Below are positions 1 through 10,810 of a stretch of 64,000 bases of DNA, in pieces. Origin of the DNA: Cucumis sativus (lineage: Eukaryota; Streptophyta; Magnoliopsida; Cucurbitales; Cucurbitaceae); the NCBI RefSeq assembly GCF_000004075.3, contig NC_026656.2:24438607-24502606 (forward strand). Reading direction: 5' to 3'. The notes beneath the pieces were generated by a model. That model did not search any database, was not told where the DNA came from, and worked only from the letters and a program-made list of their open reading frames with translations. The position numbers were made by a program, and so were the translations under genes. Every line of letters begins with the position of its first letter. The stretch's first letter is position 1.

Positions 1-615
1 AAGATCAAATTCAGAAAAATGTAAATAAGTAAAGAATACTTATGGAACAACTAGAGGATTACCAAGAACGAGGCAATCGATGGCCATTGCAATAGTCCTT
101 CAACTCGGACAAACTTCTACGCAATGCTAGGCCTCAGCGACCCCAAGAGAGAGAAAAGGCAACCAGGAGGCCAGAGCGAAAAGAAACGATTGTGGTTCTA
201 GAGAAAAGAAACGATGAGTGCAACACTGAACCAAGCGAGACAGCAGCAAGCAGTGAGATTGGCCGAAAAAGAAGAAGAGTCAAGAGTCCGTCGGATAAAT
301 GACATGAAAATTTAGGAGAAAATGTCAAATGACCCGGGTTTTGAAGAGGTCCCGAATGAAAGAAAAAATTGGTATCTCGCTCGGTGTATCCGGTGGCGTG
401 GTCTCGCTTTCTACACTCTCATTCTCTCAGTCTCGCCCTCTCATCACCAACCTCTCTGTCCCGAGAAGAAGAAGTAGGAGAAAAATCTCTCGCCCAAAAA
501 CGCCGTGCCGGGGAAGAAGAGGAAGTCGGAGAATACGACCGTGCCGGAGATGGAGAGACTAAAAAACGGCGCTGGAAGGAAATGAAAAAAAAACAGAGAA
601 GAAGAAATTTGAGAA

Positions 616-686
616 GTAGCACACCTTTTAAGTTACAAAAGTAACACACCTTCTAAGTTACAAAAGTAACACACCTTTTATCAAAA
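616..686. repeat. 25-bp tandem repeat, about 2.8 copies
   Basis: Units begin at 616, 641 and 666. Each starts gta(g/a)cacacctt and ends agttacaaaa; the last unit is cut short. No function is apparent. Confidence 0.85.
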
Positions 687-940
687 AAATAATTCGTAAA
701 ATTTTACTTTCTTTTATCAATTTCAGTTAACTTGACGCCGAGAATCAGAGGTGTAAACTATTTCGTTGGGAAAACATTCGCAATCTAATTAATCTTCCAA
801 ACCAACCCAATTGAATTTGATTTAGGGTTTTTTTTTTTTTCCAACCCAATGATAATTTAGCTTTTTGAATCATCATTTTACCTTTTTTACCTTCAAACAA
901 TCGTTTAGTTTGTAGACAATCAGTTAACTTTCCATACAAT

Positions 941-1046
941 AGTTTAATAAAATACGCATAACTTATTTTTATTAAACAATTAATAAAATATATAGTTTAA
1001 TAAAATACGCATAACTTATTTTTATTAAACAATTAATAAAATATAT
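941..1046. repeat. 53-bp tandem duplication, two near-perfect copies
   Basis: The block 941-993, starting agtttaataaaatacgcata, is repeated almost perfectly at 994-1046. The near identity suggests a recent slippage or short tandem duplication in AT-rich spacer. Confidence 0.9.
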
Positions 1047-2417
1047 ATTTTTTAAATATAGGTTGTATTGAACTAAAATTTCAACTACAACCCAAGACCC
1101 AAAGCAACCTGAAAAAAAACTAAAACTTTCAACTAAGTCCAACTCACATTTTAAACTAATCCAACTCAACCGGTATAATATGGAAGGGGTGGTTCGGGTT
1201 GTTCCATTATTCATGTTGGACTTACACCTCTACCAAGAATCTTAACATAATTTTTCCATCATCTGGATCGAGGTCATGATCAAAATTATAGGTTTTAGTT
1301 TTAAAATTTTAAAATAAATGGTATTCTCAAATGACTAAAATACTCTTAAAAGCCCACACGGTTTACTCCTAAAATCAAGGAGGAAGAAATAGAAAATGTA
1401 AAATAGATGGACGCGAAGAAGAAAGAGAACGAATTTTAAAATAAATAAATAAAATTTAGAATGATTTAAAATTTGACTATAAATTTTCACAACCAAAATT
1501 TATTTTCTTAATTATGAATTTTTATACTTGTTCGACTATTATAATCTTATCATCATTATTAATTATATATGTTATTCAAAATTAATTTTAAATCATTTCT
1601 TTATTAATTCACATTACTTTCAATTTATTATGAATTTAATAACTTCCTTTACGGTAATAAATTATAAATAGTATTTTAATTAAGTATAAAATAAAATCTT
1701 TCTAATATTGGATAAATTTTGAATGAATTATAACAGTATAACATATTATTTTTACCACGTTAACATTTTGAAAGCTTTCATCCGACACTAGAAAACATTT
1801 CATCCTTCAATTTTTTTCATCTTTTCTTCCGGCAACAACTTGAAATTTTCCACACCGTTTACTTCATCCTTCAATTTCGTTCCTTTCTTCCATACATTTT
1901 GGTGTCTTTAATATCGATATTCATCATTTTATATTTGGTTTTCGGTTTATTTTGTCATTTCGTTAGCACATATATAATATTATACAATAAATCATTAGAA
2001 TTTTTCGCTTCGATAACTTTTCATTATTATTCTGTAGACTACATCCTTCCGAAATTAATTTTAAAATATATGTTTATATAGTAAATATTATTAAAATGTA
2101 GTAAACTATAATATAGAGTGAGAATAACTTACCTACTTATTATCACTTTATATATTTTTTAAACTAACAATGTATAATTTAATATATGAGTAAAATATAA
2201 TAGTTTTTTTTATGTGATTTGTTATATGTATATCTCGTCTTATTTACAATATTACTATTTAATAACAAATGCTATAAGTGATGAAGGAAGTCACCTTTTA
2301 AAAGTATTTTATTTGTTTTGTTGGGTTTAGGTTAGGTATATGAATATGACAATGGCACAACCTTTAATTTCCAACCACATTTCATTTCTATGAAGCTTCC
2401 TCTATCCCAAGTCCACG

Positions 2418-2423
2418 TTGACT
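2418..2423 (+). promoter_or_regulatory. Candidate W-box (TTGACT) before the NLR start
   Basis: TTGACT lies about 110 bases upstream of the NLR ATG. W-boxes bind WRKY factors and are frequent before defence genes. A six-base motif occurs often by chance, so this is only suggestive. Confidence 0.3.
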
Positions 2424-2530
2424 TGCAAAGACCACTTTGATTTATACCTATCCTTTTGGATTTTAGATCTAATTCTTCTCCAAATCATTATTTGAGCATT
2501 CTTTCTGAGAGAGAACCTTAGAATTGCACA

Positions 2531-5500
2531 ATGGCTGATTTCCTATGGACTTTTGCTGTGGAAGAAACGTTGAAGAAGGTGTTGAAGGTTGCAGGGGAGC
2601 AAACTGGCCTAGCATGGGGCTTCCAGGAACATCTCTCCAACCTCCAAAAATGGCTACTCAAGGCTGAAGCTTTCTTACGCGATATCAACATGAGAAAATT
2701 ACATCTTGATTCTGTGAGGATGTGGGTGGACGATCTTCAACATCTTGTTTATCAAGCCGATGATCTATTAGACGAAATTGTTTATGAAGATCTTCGACAA
2801 AAGGTCCAAACAAGAAAAATGAAGAAGGTGTGTGATTTCTTTTCTCCTTCTACCAATGTTTTGATCTTTCGTCTTAACATGGCAAAAAAAATGATGACTC
2901 TTATAGCATTGTTAGAAAAGCATTACCTTGAGGCTGCTCCTTTAGGACTAGTGGGAAATGAAAATGCAAGTCCTGAGTTCGATGTTATTGGTCAATATCG
3001 AGAGACAATTTCAGAACTCGAAGATCATAAGATTGTGGGGAGGGATGTTGAAGTTGAAAGTATAGTGAAACATGTGATTGATGCTAGCAATAATCAACTT
3101 ACATCTATCCTACCCATTGTTGGTATGGGTGGATTGGGAAAAACAACTTTGGCAAAGTTAGTTTTCAACCATGAGTTGGTTAGACAACATTTTGATAAAA
3201 CTGTTTGGGTTTGTGTCTCTGAACCATTTATTGTCAACAAGATTTTGCTAGATATTTTACAAAATCTAAAAGGCACCATTTCTAATGGAGGGGATAGTAA
3301 GGAAGTTTTACTTCGTGAACTCCAAAAGAAGATGCATGGCCAAAGATATTTTCTTGTGCTTGACGATGTTTGGAACGAAAATTCTTTTCTATGGGATGAG
3401 TTGAAATACTGTTTGCTCAAGATCACTGGAAACTCTAAAAATAGTATTGTTGTGACTACAAGGAGTGCTGAAGTTGCAAAAATCATGGGAACATGTTCTG
3501 GTCATCTTTTAAGTAAATTATCTGATGATCATTGTTGGTCCTTGTTTAAAGAAAGTGCAAATGCATATGGATTATCAATGACTTCAAACTTGGAGATCAT
3601 TCAAAAAGAGTTAGTCAAAAAAATTGGTGGTATACCATTGGCTGCACGAGTTTTGGGAAGGGCAGTAAAATTTGAAGGAGATGTTGAGAGATGGGAGGAA
3701 ATGTTGAAAAATGTGTTAAGCACTCCACTCAAAGAGGAAAATTTTATTTTGTCTATATTAAAATTAAGTGTGGATCGTCTACCGTCATCTGCATTAAAGC
3801 AATGTTTTTCATATTGTTCAATTTTTCCCAAGGATTTTGTGTTTGAAAAACAAGAACTAATTCACATGTGGATGGCACAAGGTTTTCTTCAACCACAAGA
3901 AGGAAGGAACATGACAATGGAAACTGTAGGAGACATATACTTCAAGATCTTGTTGTCACACTGCTTATTTGAAGATGCCCATGAAACAAAGACAGAGGAA
4001 TATGAGATACCTGATCTGCTTGAATTTGAAACAAGGCCAGAAGAATATAAGATGCATGATCTTGTACATGATATTGCGATAGAAATTTCAAGAGATCAAA
4101 ATTTGCAACTAAATCCTAGCAATATATCAAAGAAGGAACTTCAAAAGGAGATTAAAAAGGTTGCATGCAAGTTACCCATGGTTGATTTCATTCGACGGAT
4201 TCCTTGCAATATAGGCCAACTAACATTTTTTGATGTTGAGATAAGGAACTTTGTTTGTTTGCGAGTTTTAAAGCTATCAACGCTGCCTAGTGATAAGTTA
4301 CCGAAGTCAATTGGTCAATTGAAACACTTGAGATATCTAGAAATTGCATGTTATTTAGGTAGATTAAAATTTCCAGAGTCTATTGTTTCTCTTCATAATT
4401 TGCAAACACTAAAGTTTCTATACTCATACGTTGAAAAATTTCCGATGAACTTTACAAATTTGGTAAGCTTAAGGCACTTGAAATTATGGTCAAATGTTGA
4501 CCAAACGCCTCCACATTTAAGTCAATTAACTCAACTTCAGACATTGTCTCATTTTGTGATCGGGTTTGAAGAAGGTTGTAAAATTACTGAATTGGGTCCA
4601 TTGAAAAACTTGCAAGGTTGTTTGAGTCTTTTGTGTTTGGAGAAAGTTGAAAGCAAAGAGGAAGCCAATGGAACAAACTTGGCAGAAAAGGAGAAGTTAA
4701 AAGATCTACACTTAAGTTGGTCCAATGAAAGAAAAGATAACAACAATTACAATGATTTGGAAGTGTTGGAAGGACTTCAACCAAACCAAAATCTACAATC
4801 ATTAGGAATCTACAACTTTGCAGAAAGACGTTTGCCTAACAAGATTTTTGTTGAAAATTTAAGCGTGATAGGTTTGTATGGTTGTAATAATTGTGAAAAG
4901 CTTCCAATGCTTGGACAATTAAACAACCTAAAGAAACTTGAGATTTACAGCTTCCATGGCGTCCAAATTATAGACAACGAGTTCTATGGTAATGATCTAA
5001 ACCAAAGAAGGTTCTTCCCAAAGCTTGAGATATTTGTAATGTGTGATATGATCAACTTAGAGCAATGGAAAGAAGTAATGACAAATGATGCATCATCAAA
5101 TGTTACAATCTTTTCCAATCTTAAATGCTTGGAAATACGTGGATGTCCCAAATTAACAAAACTTCCAAATGGACTACACTTTTGTAGCTCCATTCGACGT
5201 GTGACAATAAACCAAGGTTCAAATTTGAGCATAAATATGAGAAATAAGCCGAAATTATGGTATTTAAACATTGGTCCATTAGATAAACTGCCTGAAGATT
5301 TATGTCATCTAATGAATTTGGGGGTAATGAGAATTGTTGGAAATATGCAAAATTATGATTTTGGCATCCTTCAGCACCTTCTTTCCCTTAAAAAAATTAC
5401 TTTAGTCGAGGATGAGTTGAGCAACAATAGTGTAACACAAATTTCTGAACAACTTCAACACCTCACTGCCTTGGAATTTCTGTCCATTGAAAATTTTGGA

Positions 5501-5746
5501 GGCATTGAAGCTTTGCCAGAATGGTTAGGAAACTTTGTATGTTTGCAAACACTCAGTCTTTATAACTGCAAAAATTTGAAAAAACTGCCTTCTACAAAAG
5601 CAATGCTACGTCTCACTAAATTAAATCAATTGTATGCTTGCAAATGTCCGATGCTACTACTCGAAGAAGGTGATCCAGAGCGAGCAAAACTTTCCCACTT
5701 TCCAAACATGTTGGTTCAGCGCAACGGTTATCAGAAGTGTATTTAG
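2531..5746 (+). CDS. CC-NB-LRR (CNL) disease resistance protein, Fom-2-like
   Basis: This intronless frame encodes 1071 residues. The product should be a cytosolic immune receptor that senses pathogen effectors and switches between ADP- and ATP-bound states. Residues 1-150 form an Rx-type coiled-coil region, with an EDVID-like acidic stretch at about 67-82 (DDLQHLVYQADDLLDE). The NB-ARC domain follows: P-loop GMGGLGKT at 198-205, RNBS-A near FDKTVWVCVSE, kinase-2 LVLDDVW at 275-281, RNBS-B IVVTTRS, GLPL-type GGIPLAA at 366-372, RNBS-D CFSYCSIFPK at 425-434 and MHD at 508-510. Degenerate leucine-rich repeats run from about 555 to the end. All nucleotide-binding motifs look intact, and the W that ends kinase-2 fits the non-TIR class. 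The overall sequence recalls the melon Fom-2 family from memory. The MHD region is preceded by an imperfect 15-residue tandem copy of itself. The start is the first ATG of the frame, and MADFLWTFAVEE is a typical N-terminus for these cucurbit proteins. Confidence 0.93.
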   Translation: MADFLWTFAVEETLKKVLKVAGEQTGLAWGFQEHLSNLQKWLLKAEAFLRDINMRKLHLDSVRMWVDDLQHLVYQADDLLDEIVYEDLRQKVQTRKMKKVCDFFSPSTNVLIFRLNMAKKMMTLIALLEKHYLEAAPLGLVGNENASPEFDVIGQYRETISELEDHKIVGRDVEVESIVKHVIDASNNQLTSILPIVGMGGLGKTTLAKLVFNHELVRQHFDKTVWVCVSEPFIVNKILLDILQNLKGTISNGGDSKEVLLRELQKKMHGQRYFLVLDDVWNENSFLWDELKYCLLKITGNSKNSIVVTTRSAEVAKIMGTCSGHLLSKLSDDHCWSLFKESANAYGLSMTSNLEIIQKELVKKIGGIPLAARVLGRAVKFEGDVERWEEMLKNVLSTPLKEENFILSILKLSVDRLPSSALKQCFSYCSIFPKDFVFEKQELIHMWMAQGFLQPQEGRNMTMETVGDIYFKILLSHCLFEDAHETKTEEYEIPDLLEFETRPEEYKMHDLVHDIAIEISRDQNLQLNPSNISKKELQKEIKKVACKLPMVDFIRRIPCNIGQLTFFDVEIRNFVCLRVLKLSTLPSDKLPKSIGQLKHLRYLEIACYLGRLKFPESIVSLHNLQTLKFLYSYVEKFPMNFTNLVSLRHLKLWSNVDQTPPHLSQLTQLQTLSHFVIGFEEGCKITELGPLKNLQGCLSLLCLEKVESKEEANGTNLAEKEKLKDLHLSWSNERKDNNNYNDLEVLEGLQPNQNLQSLGIYNFAERRLPNKIFVENLSVIGLYGCNNCEKLPMLGQLNNLKKLEIYSFHGVQIIDNEFYGNDLNQRRFFPKLEIFVMCDMINLEQWKEVMTNDASSNVTIFSNLKCLEIRGCPKLTKLPNGLHFCSSIRRVTINQGSNLSINMRNKPKLWYLNIGPLDKLPEDLCHLMNLGVMRIVGNMQNYDFGILQHLLSLKKITLVEDELSNNSVTQISEQLQHLTALEFLSIENFGGIEALPEWLGNFVCLQTLSLYNCKNLKKLPSTKAMLRLTKLNQLYACKCPMLLLEEGDPERAKLSHFPNMLVQRNGYQKCI

Positions 5747-7596
5747 ATTTTTTCGTTTTTTTTTGCACTCTTGAAAGCAAATGTGTACTAAAGTTTTCAA
5801 AACAGACTTGTATTATTATTATATGCTCCAACCACTTGATACTCTCAATATACATTTCATCCACTAAAAAGTGGTCATGCATACAAAGTAGGAAAATTAT
5901 GTGATAGTTTAAATATCTTATCAATTTTTCTATAAGTTAACTACCTAATTTAATAATTATTTTCTAAATAATTAATTTTTTTTTCAAAAGTTGTAAACTT
6001 TTTAAAATTTCCACTTGTTTTTTTAGTTTTCAAATTTTGATTTGTTTTCTAAAAAGACAGAGATAAAAAGGAGACATGAAAGTAAGAATGTAGTGGTATA
6101 AAAGATATTTATGAATCTAATTTTTGGAAAAGAATAAAATAGTTACCAAACCAAACTTTAGTTTATAAAATATCTATGTGAAAAATCTTGTCAAATTAAC
6201 TATAAATTTTGAAATTGCAATTTAGATAAGGTACGAGAATGTCACAATATTTATAAAATTTGAAATAATAGAGATTAAAGTACGAAAATTGATGAAAGAA
6301 TGTATTTACAAAATAGAGCAAATTTTCAAATTATATTCCTGATGGACATCAATAAACAAATTAAGAAAGAAAATTTTGATTCTAAAACCTAAACAAATTA
6401 ACAACGAAAAACATTATAAAAAGTGATTTTTGTTTTAGTGACGAGCAGAACAGCCATTTTCATTTTCAAGTAATGTTATGTATTAATCAATATTTATTGA
6501 TTGGTATCGATAAAAAAGATTGGTATAAGTCACTTCGTTTCTTTTCGTCCAAGTTACTTGTTTTTTTGTCCAAGTTTCTTCTCTTTTTGTCTAAACTCAC
6601 TTCCTTTTTCCTTTGTAAGTTTCGGGAATATCCTCATTCATAGGTCTGATGATCCACATCTATGAATTGAAAGGGCTTGACCAATAGATGGCGGTGACGG
6701 CTGCATTTTGCCTCAGTATAAGTAGAAGTTGTGAGGGAGAAGAAGAAAGCCAAAAGTGAGGGGGAAGGAGAAAGCCGAAAGTGAGGGAGAAGTAGAAAGT
6801 CCAAAGTGGGGATCAACTCTTTGTCCCCTAATCTCATTTTTTTTTACAAATGAAAATATTTTTCATTGGTTTTATTCTCGAATGAAATTTAAATAATATA
6901 CTATTTCAAAACATGACTTAAAAACAATAAATTCACTTGGCAACTACTTTTTTATAAATTAATTATGTAAATTAAATTTAGTTGAATTTAATACATGTTA
7001 TTACACAAAATTGTGATATCACACAATTTAACAAGTCCTTTATTTATTATATCAAATCTAAGATTTTGAGCTATACAAAACCAAAATTTGCATTCCAAGC
7101 CATTCTTCTTCCTCAAATATAAAATCCTTGAACCGACTACTATACATTCTGATTTGGAATTTCTACTCATGAAATCAAATTTCATTATAGGATGCAATGG
7201 TTTCATATAATCCAAATAAGCCAAAATGTGCCCTTTGATGATTCACCAAATCCACTCTCCTTCTGTATTGAGCAGCATCATTTGGTCCTTTTCCAAAAAG
7301 ATTTCAACTTCCAGAGGGGCTCACAACTCTTATGTAAAAATCAATATCTAATCTAATCATAAGCCTTCCGTAGATGGCCTAAGCCTAAACAATTCAGGAT
7401 TCAAGGATATGACCATAACAAAAATTTACTCAGCCAAAAGCTAAATGTGATCGATAAGCTTAATCAGGCAAGAACTAACGGACAAACTAAATTGAACACA
7501 AAATGTGAGAAAGCCAAGACAAAGTACAATGATCTCATAATTTTACAACCAACATCAGCAGTCAAGCAAGCCTGTTCAGAAGGTTTCTAAGAGAAA
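5747..7596. other. Spacer between NLR and snoRNA cluster
   Basis: The first part holds the 3' untranslated region of the NLR gene. The rest is AT-rich and I recognise no gene in it. It contains a purine-rich 25-bp tandem repeat (6731-6805) and, at about 6535-6605, three diverged copies of a motif like ttcttttcgtccaagtt. The last 200 bases may belong to the 3' end of the snoRNA transcript. Confidence 0.55.
6731..6805. repeat. 25-bp purine-rich tandem repeat, three copies
   Basis: Units start at 6731, 6756 and 6781. Each begins gtgaggg(a/g)ga and ends in a form of aaagcc(a/g)aaa. The reverse strand gives the small serine-rich frame seen here, which is best explained as a by-product of the repeat. 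Confidence 0.88.
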
Positions 7597-7722
7597 AAGG
7601 TTTCAGGCATCCAAGGAAGGAATAAAGCAGCATTAGCTCTCAAGCCTGGCGAAGGCGAAAGCTCTTAGGCGGCCACTGCGAATGTTCTGAGAAACAAGCC
7701 TTCGGAATTGTCATCATCAACA
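7597..7722 (-). ncRNA. SNORD14 (U14): U14 C/D-box snoRNA, copy A
   Basis: On the minus strand this has a C box ATGATGA (complement of 7711-7717) and a D box CTGA (complement of 7603-7606). Between them are the two diagnostic U14 elements. Domain A has ACATTCGCAGT, which pairs with the 5' part of 18S rRNA in U14 of all eukaryotes. Domain B, just before the D box, has CCTTGGATG, the guide for 18S 2'-O-methylation. The spacing (about 115 nt) fits plant U14. One base next to the D box differs from the neighbouring copy (GGATGC instead of GGATGT). It is the last RNA recognised in this minus-strand cluster. Confidence 0.85.
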
Positions 7723-7797
7723 CGCAATCCAAATCATTCAAACAACAAAACATGGTGCAAATTTTAACTAAATTCAAGTATATAAAAAGAATTTAAA

Positions 7798-7918
7798 GAG
7801 CTCAGACATCCAAGGAAGGATAAAGCAGCAATAGCTCTCAAGCCCGGCGAAGGCGAAAGCTCTTAGACGGCCACTGCGAATGTTTTGAGAAACAAGCCTT
7901 AGAGATATCATCATTGTT
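7798..7918 (-). ncRNA. SNORD14 (U14): U14 C/D-box snoRNA, copy B
   Basis: This is a second, near-identical U14 gene about 75 bases upstream (in transcript sense) of copy A. The C box ATGATGA is the complement of 7908-7914 and the D box CTGA that of 7802-7805. Domain A (ACATTCGCAGT) and domain B (CCTTGGATGTCTGAG) match the conserved U14 sequence as I remember it from animals and plants. It directs 18S rRNA processing and one 2'-O-methylation in the nucleolus. Of the three U14-like copies in the window this one has the most canonical boxes. Confidence 0.88.
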
Positions 7919-7978
7919 CGCACAAGATTCAGATAAAAACACAATCGAACTGATAATACGAATCAAGCAAATTGAAGA

Positions 7979-8075
7979 AAGTGCTCAGACAGCCAAGGGT
8001 ATATCAATCAGATACCGGGAATAATACCCAGATCAGAAACTCTAGTCCACAAAAAATAGCATCGTCACAGCACTT
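7979..8075 (-). ncRNA. C/D-box snoRNA, first RNA of the cluster
   Basis: A 7-bp terminal stem (AAGTGCT/AGCACTT) closes a 97-nt unit. The C box is GTGACGA (complement of 8062-8068), one base off the RTGATGA consensus. The D box is CTGA (complement of 7985-7988). Two internal CTGA motifs could serve as D'. The guide next to the D box reads ACCCTTGGCTGT, which would pair with an rRNA target containing ACAGCCAAGGGT or part of it. I cannot name it. It is upstream of the two U14 genes in the same sense and shares their promoter. A second copy at 18423-18519 has a perfect C box. Confidence 0.75.
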
Positions 8076-8276
8076 GAACGAACATATACATATATATAAT
8101 AAAAAAAAATATGAAACAGAAGATAAGGATTGAATGAAGTTGAAAAGGGGGAAAAATTAAAAGTTTTAGAATTAAAAACTAGGAAACGGAGGAAACGATG
8201 AAGAATGCACCAAAATAAACTGTTCGTGAAGAGATGAAAACGAAGAGTGGTGGAATGGAGGAGTAGGGATGGTGAG

Positions 8277-8370
8277 TTTATAGGGCATCGACTGATAAAT
8301 TAGGGTTTTTGTGGAAGATGGTTTAGGGTTTCTTTGATGATTGTATCGGCCTCAACTCATGGGCTGGGCC
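8277..8370 (-). promoter_or_regulatory. snoRNA cluster promoter: site II, telo-box and TATA elements
   Basis: Read on the minus strand, this stretch has two site II motifs, whose plus-strand forms TGGGCT and TGGGCC are at 8360-8365 and 8365-8370. Two perfect telo-boxes AAACCCTAA are complementary to 8323-8331 and 8300-8308. A TATAAA box is complementary to 8277-8282. This combination is typical of plant ribosomal protein genes and of polycistronic snoRNA genes transcribed by RNA polymerase II. The first snoRNA starts about 200 bases downstream. Confidence 0.78.
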
Positions 8371-8375
8371 TCAAA

Positions 8376-9179
8376 CGTAATAATACTCAGTACCACCCAT
8401 TTGTTTCACTGTTTTTATGTTTATAGTGGCATTAGAAGATATAATTGAGAATTAGATTCACATTATTAAAATTAAAAATATTACAAAATTGATCATAATC
8501 TAATTTTCTATTTTACAATCTTGCTATTCTCATGGTTATTATCCATAGAATTGCTTCAACCTTTTTAGTAATGTAATTTAATTAGATATTGAGAAAAAAA
8601 AAATGAAGGTTTTTACGTATGATCTATTCTTATAAAAACATGAACTGAATTATAACTTGTTTCAAAATTTTCATAAAATAACATCAAACTCAAAAGCTTT
8701 TCTAGGATGGTTCCATTTCAAAAAATATTCAATCCAACTCATTTTTTTGTAAACCTTTTTTATGACATTATTAAACATTTTTATGATATTATATATGTCA
8801 TTCTCTTTGACGACCCCTTTAGCCTTTAGCAATCGTATTCAATGTAACACCAACATTTCACCAAAGCATTCATTCCGACTAATATTTTACCAACAATATG
8901 GAATGTTATTGATTTTATCAAAAAATGAGACAAGGAAAGTCACTGTTAGATATTCAATTGCATTCTTATTCTCTACTCTTCACTTTTTCTCCAATCGTTT
9001 TCTCTCAGAGTTTCAGGTGCACATTATATTTGTCCATTGCTTTCATTTTTGTTTAGTTCCAGACAAACGATCACTATAACCAAACGGAGAGAATGCCTAT
9101 TCTTTTACAATGTAGGTTTTTTCCAAACTCACTCTAAAAAAAATGGAAGATCGCCCAAATAAACTTAAGTGATGCCTTA
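8376..9179. other. Spacer, no gene recognised
   Basis: AT-rich sequence upstream of the snoRNA promoter. A 105-codon plus-strand frame at 8762-9079 begins with a hydrophobic stretch but has no family resemblance, no clear promoter and AT-driven composition, so I do not call it a gene. Confidence 0.55.
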
Positions 9180-10810
9180 AAGAATACTAAAATATCATTT
9201 AAGTTTATATGGACAATCGTTCATAAATAACTGAACAATCATGCAGAAAAACCTAGGCAGTCGTTTACTAAAATCTTTGTGATTATTTATGTGGGTTGGA
9301 CGATTGCTCGATATTTATGGCAACGTTGCTTCACATATTTGTACAATTTGGTGGAAAATGAGACAAGTTTAGAAGCAACTATGTTAGAGGTAAGATGAAA
9401 GGCTTGAAAGTCATAAATGATATATAACGTGCACTGAATTTGTGAGTATTATGCACCAACGACTGAATATCAATTCGAATATGTTTCATATATACATATC
9501 AAGTGTGTTATTACGATCTATTACTTCCAGCTCTCCTAATTGAAATAATTGATGATGAAGATCTTAGCTTTTTCTAGAAGGAAGTGATGCATCCAAATGT
9601 CGTTGTTCGTATCAGTAACACCAAAATAAAATGTAGAATAGATACAAGAGATATGTACTAGCACGATAATCAGACGATTCCAATAGTTTCATCACACATG
9701 ATATTCTCAATATGTCTCAATGTATGATAATATTGTACCATGTAACTTGGGTATCGAGAGAAATGGATCTTGTGATGGTCACAACATCCAATCAAGATGC
9801 ATCACAGTTTGATGGCAATGAATATGGTCAACATTCACGTCCACAAACATTTCCATCAAATTGACTACACCAAACTTCATTTCACTTTAGTACATATCAA
9901 TCCACTATGTCAACCCAAACCATTTGTAGATATATCATAATAATTAGAAGGTCATATTGTGATGACATCATTTTAATCCCTCGTGATTTTCTCGATGAAA
10001 AAGATATAAGGGTTGATCAAATTTTCTTTTTGAATTTAAGCATAATTTATCAATTAAATTGTTAAATACTCACAATAAGAAAGAACTTTGATTACCGTGT
10101 AAAGAAGCCAACGAAAAGCTTGCTAACCATACATTGTTTGATTGGAGGAATGCAATGGGAGTTTGTGCTAGTAGATTGTAAGGGAGTGATTCATTCAAAG
10201 TGATGAAGTACCAAAGCGACCATGCATAGTTCTTTTAAAATTAGATTGAGTAATCATCGACAAGCAAAAAATTGGGTTATTGGACACATAAACAAGCAAT
10301 ATATTATCGTGTTACTTTCTTTGACAGGAATATATATATTTCTGTCTTGAGACTTGTAAGATGAATCTTGAGTGCGTACAGGTCCACCTAAGTATTTGAG
10401 GTATTGCTGCTTACTTACTCTTGGTGACTATGAACTTATTGGGAGTTGATACGCTAATGTAACCTTTATAACGTCTTTAATCTCTGAACATGTTTTCATC
10501 TTTCTCCTTAAGGTACCTTGGTTCAAGAATGAGCTCTTGTAGCCTTTTACCGCATGTGTCCCTTTCTATAGTTAACTCGGTCAGCCACAACTCAATTATC
10601 AAATAAATATCTTCTTGAGTGAAGGTTACTCTTTCTACCCCAATATATTGAACCTTTGTAACATCCCATCTCCTGTCTTTTACCTCCCTTAACAAGAAAT
10701 GGTGGAACAAAATATGTTTTCCTAAACATTTCCATATGGTCTATGGTATATTTATTCTTAATCACAGGGAATTTTTTAGACTTGGCAAGAAACGGTAGCA
10801 CGGAAATATT
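9180..10810. mobile_element. Decayed MULE-like DNA transposon with DUF1985-type frame
   Basis: Two traces support this. On the plus strand at about 10130-10330, pieces such as HRQAKNWVIGHI recall the N-terminal DNA-binding region of MuDR-type transposases, but stops and frame changes break the reading. On the minus strand, 10477-10801 has overlapping frames with FPVIKNKYTIDHMEMF and HHFLLREVKDRRWD, which recall the DUF1985 region found next to Ulp1-like protease genes captured by plant MULEs. Melon MULEs carrying Ulp1-like genes have been described, which makes this pairing plausible. No terminal inverted repeats could be set, so the boundaries are approximate. Confidence 0.5.

Larger units (their letters stand above)
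1..2530. other. AT-rich spacer upstream of the NLR gene
   Basis: I see no convincing gene here. The short open frames at 134-650 lie in a purine- and pyrimidine-biased, GC-richer patch and resemble no family I know. The stretch holds two small tandem repeats (listed separately) and AT-rich sequence. The last 150 bases before the ATG at 2531 probably carry the promoter and leader of the NLR gene. Confidence 0.6.

Noticed and set aside
134-649. Overlapping short frames on both strands near the left edge
   Set aside because: The frames are Arg/Ser-rich products of biased composition, overlap each other on opposite strands and resemble no family.
8762-9079. 105-codon plus-strand frame starting with a hydrophobic stretch
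   Set aside because: No family resemblance, no promoter or splice context, and a composition explained by AT-rich DNA.
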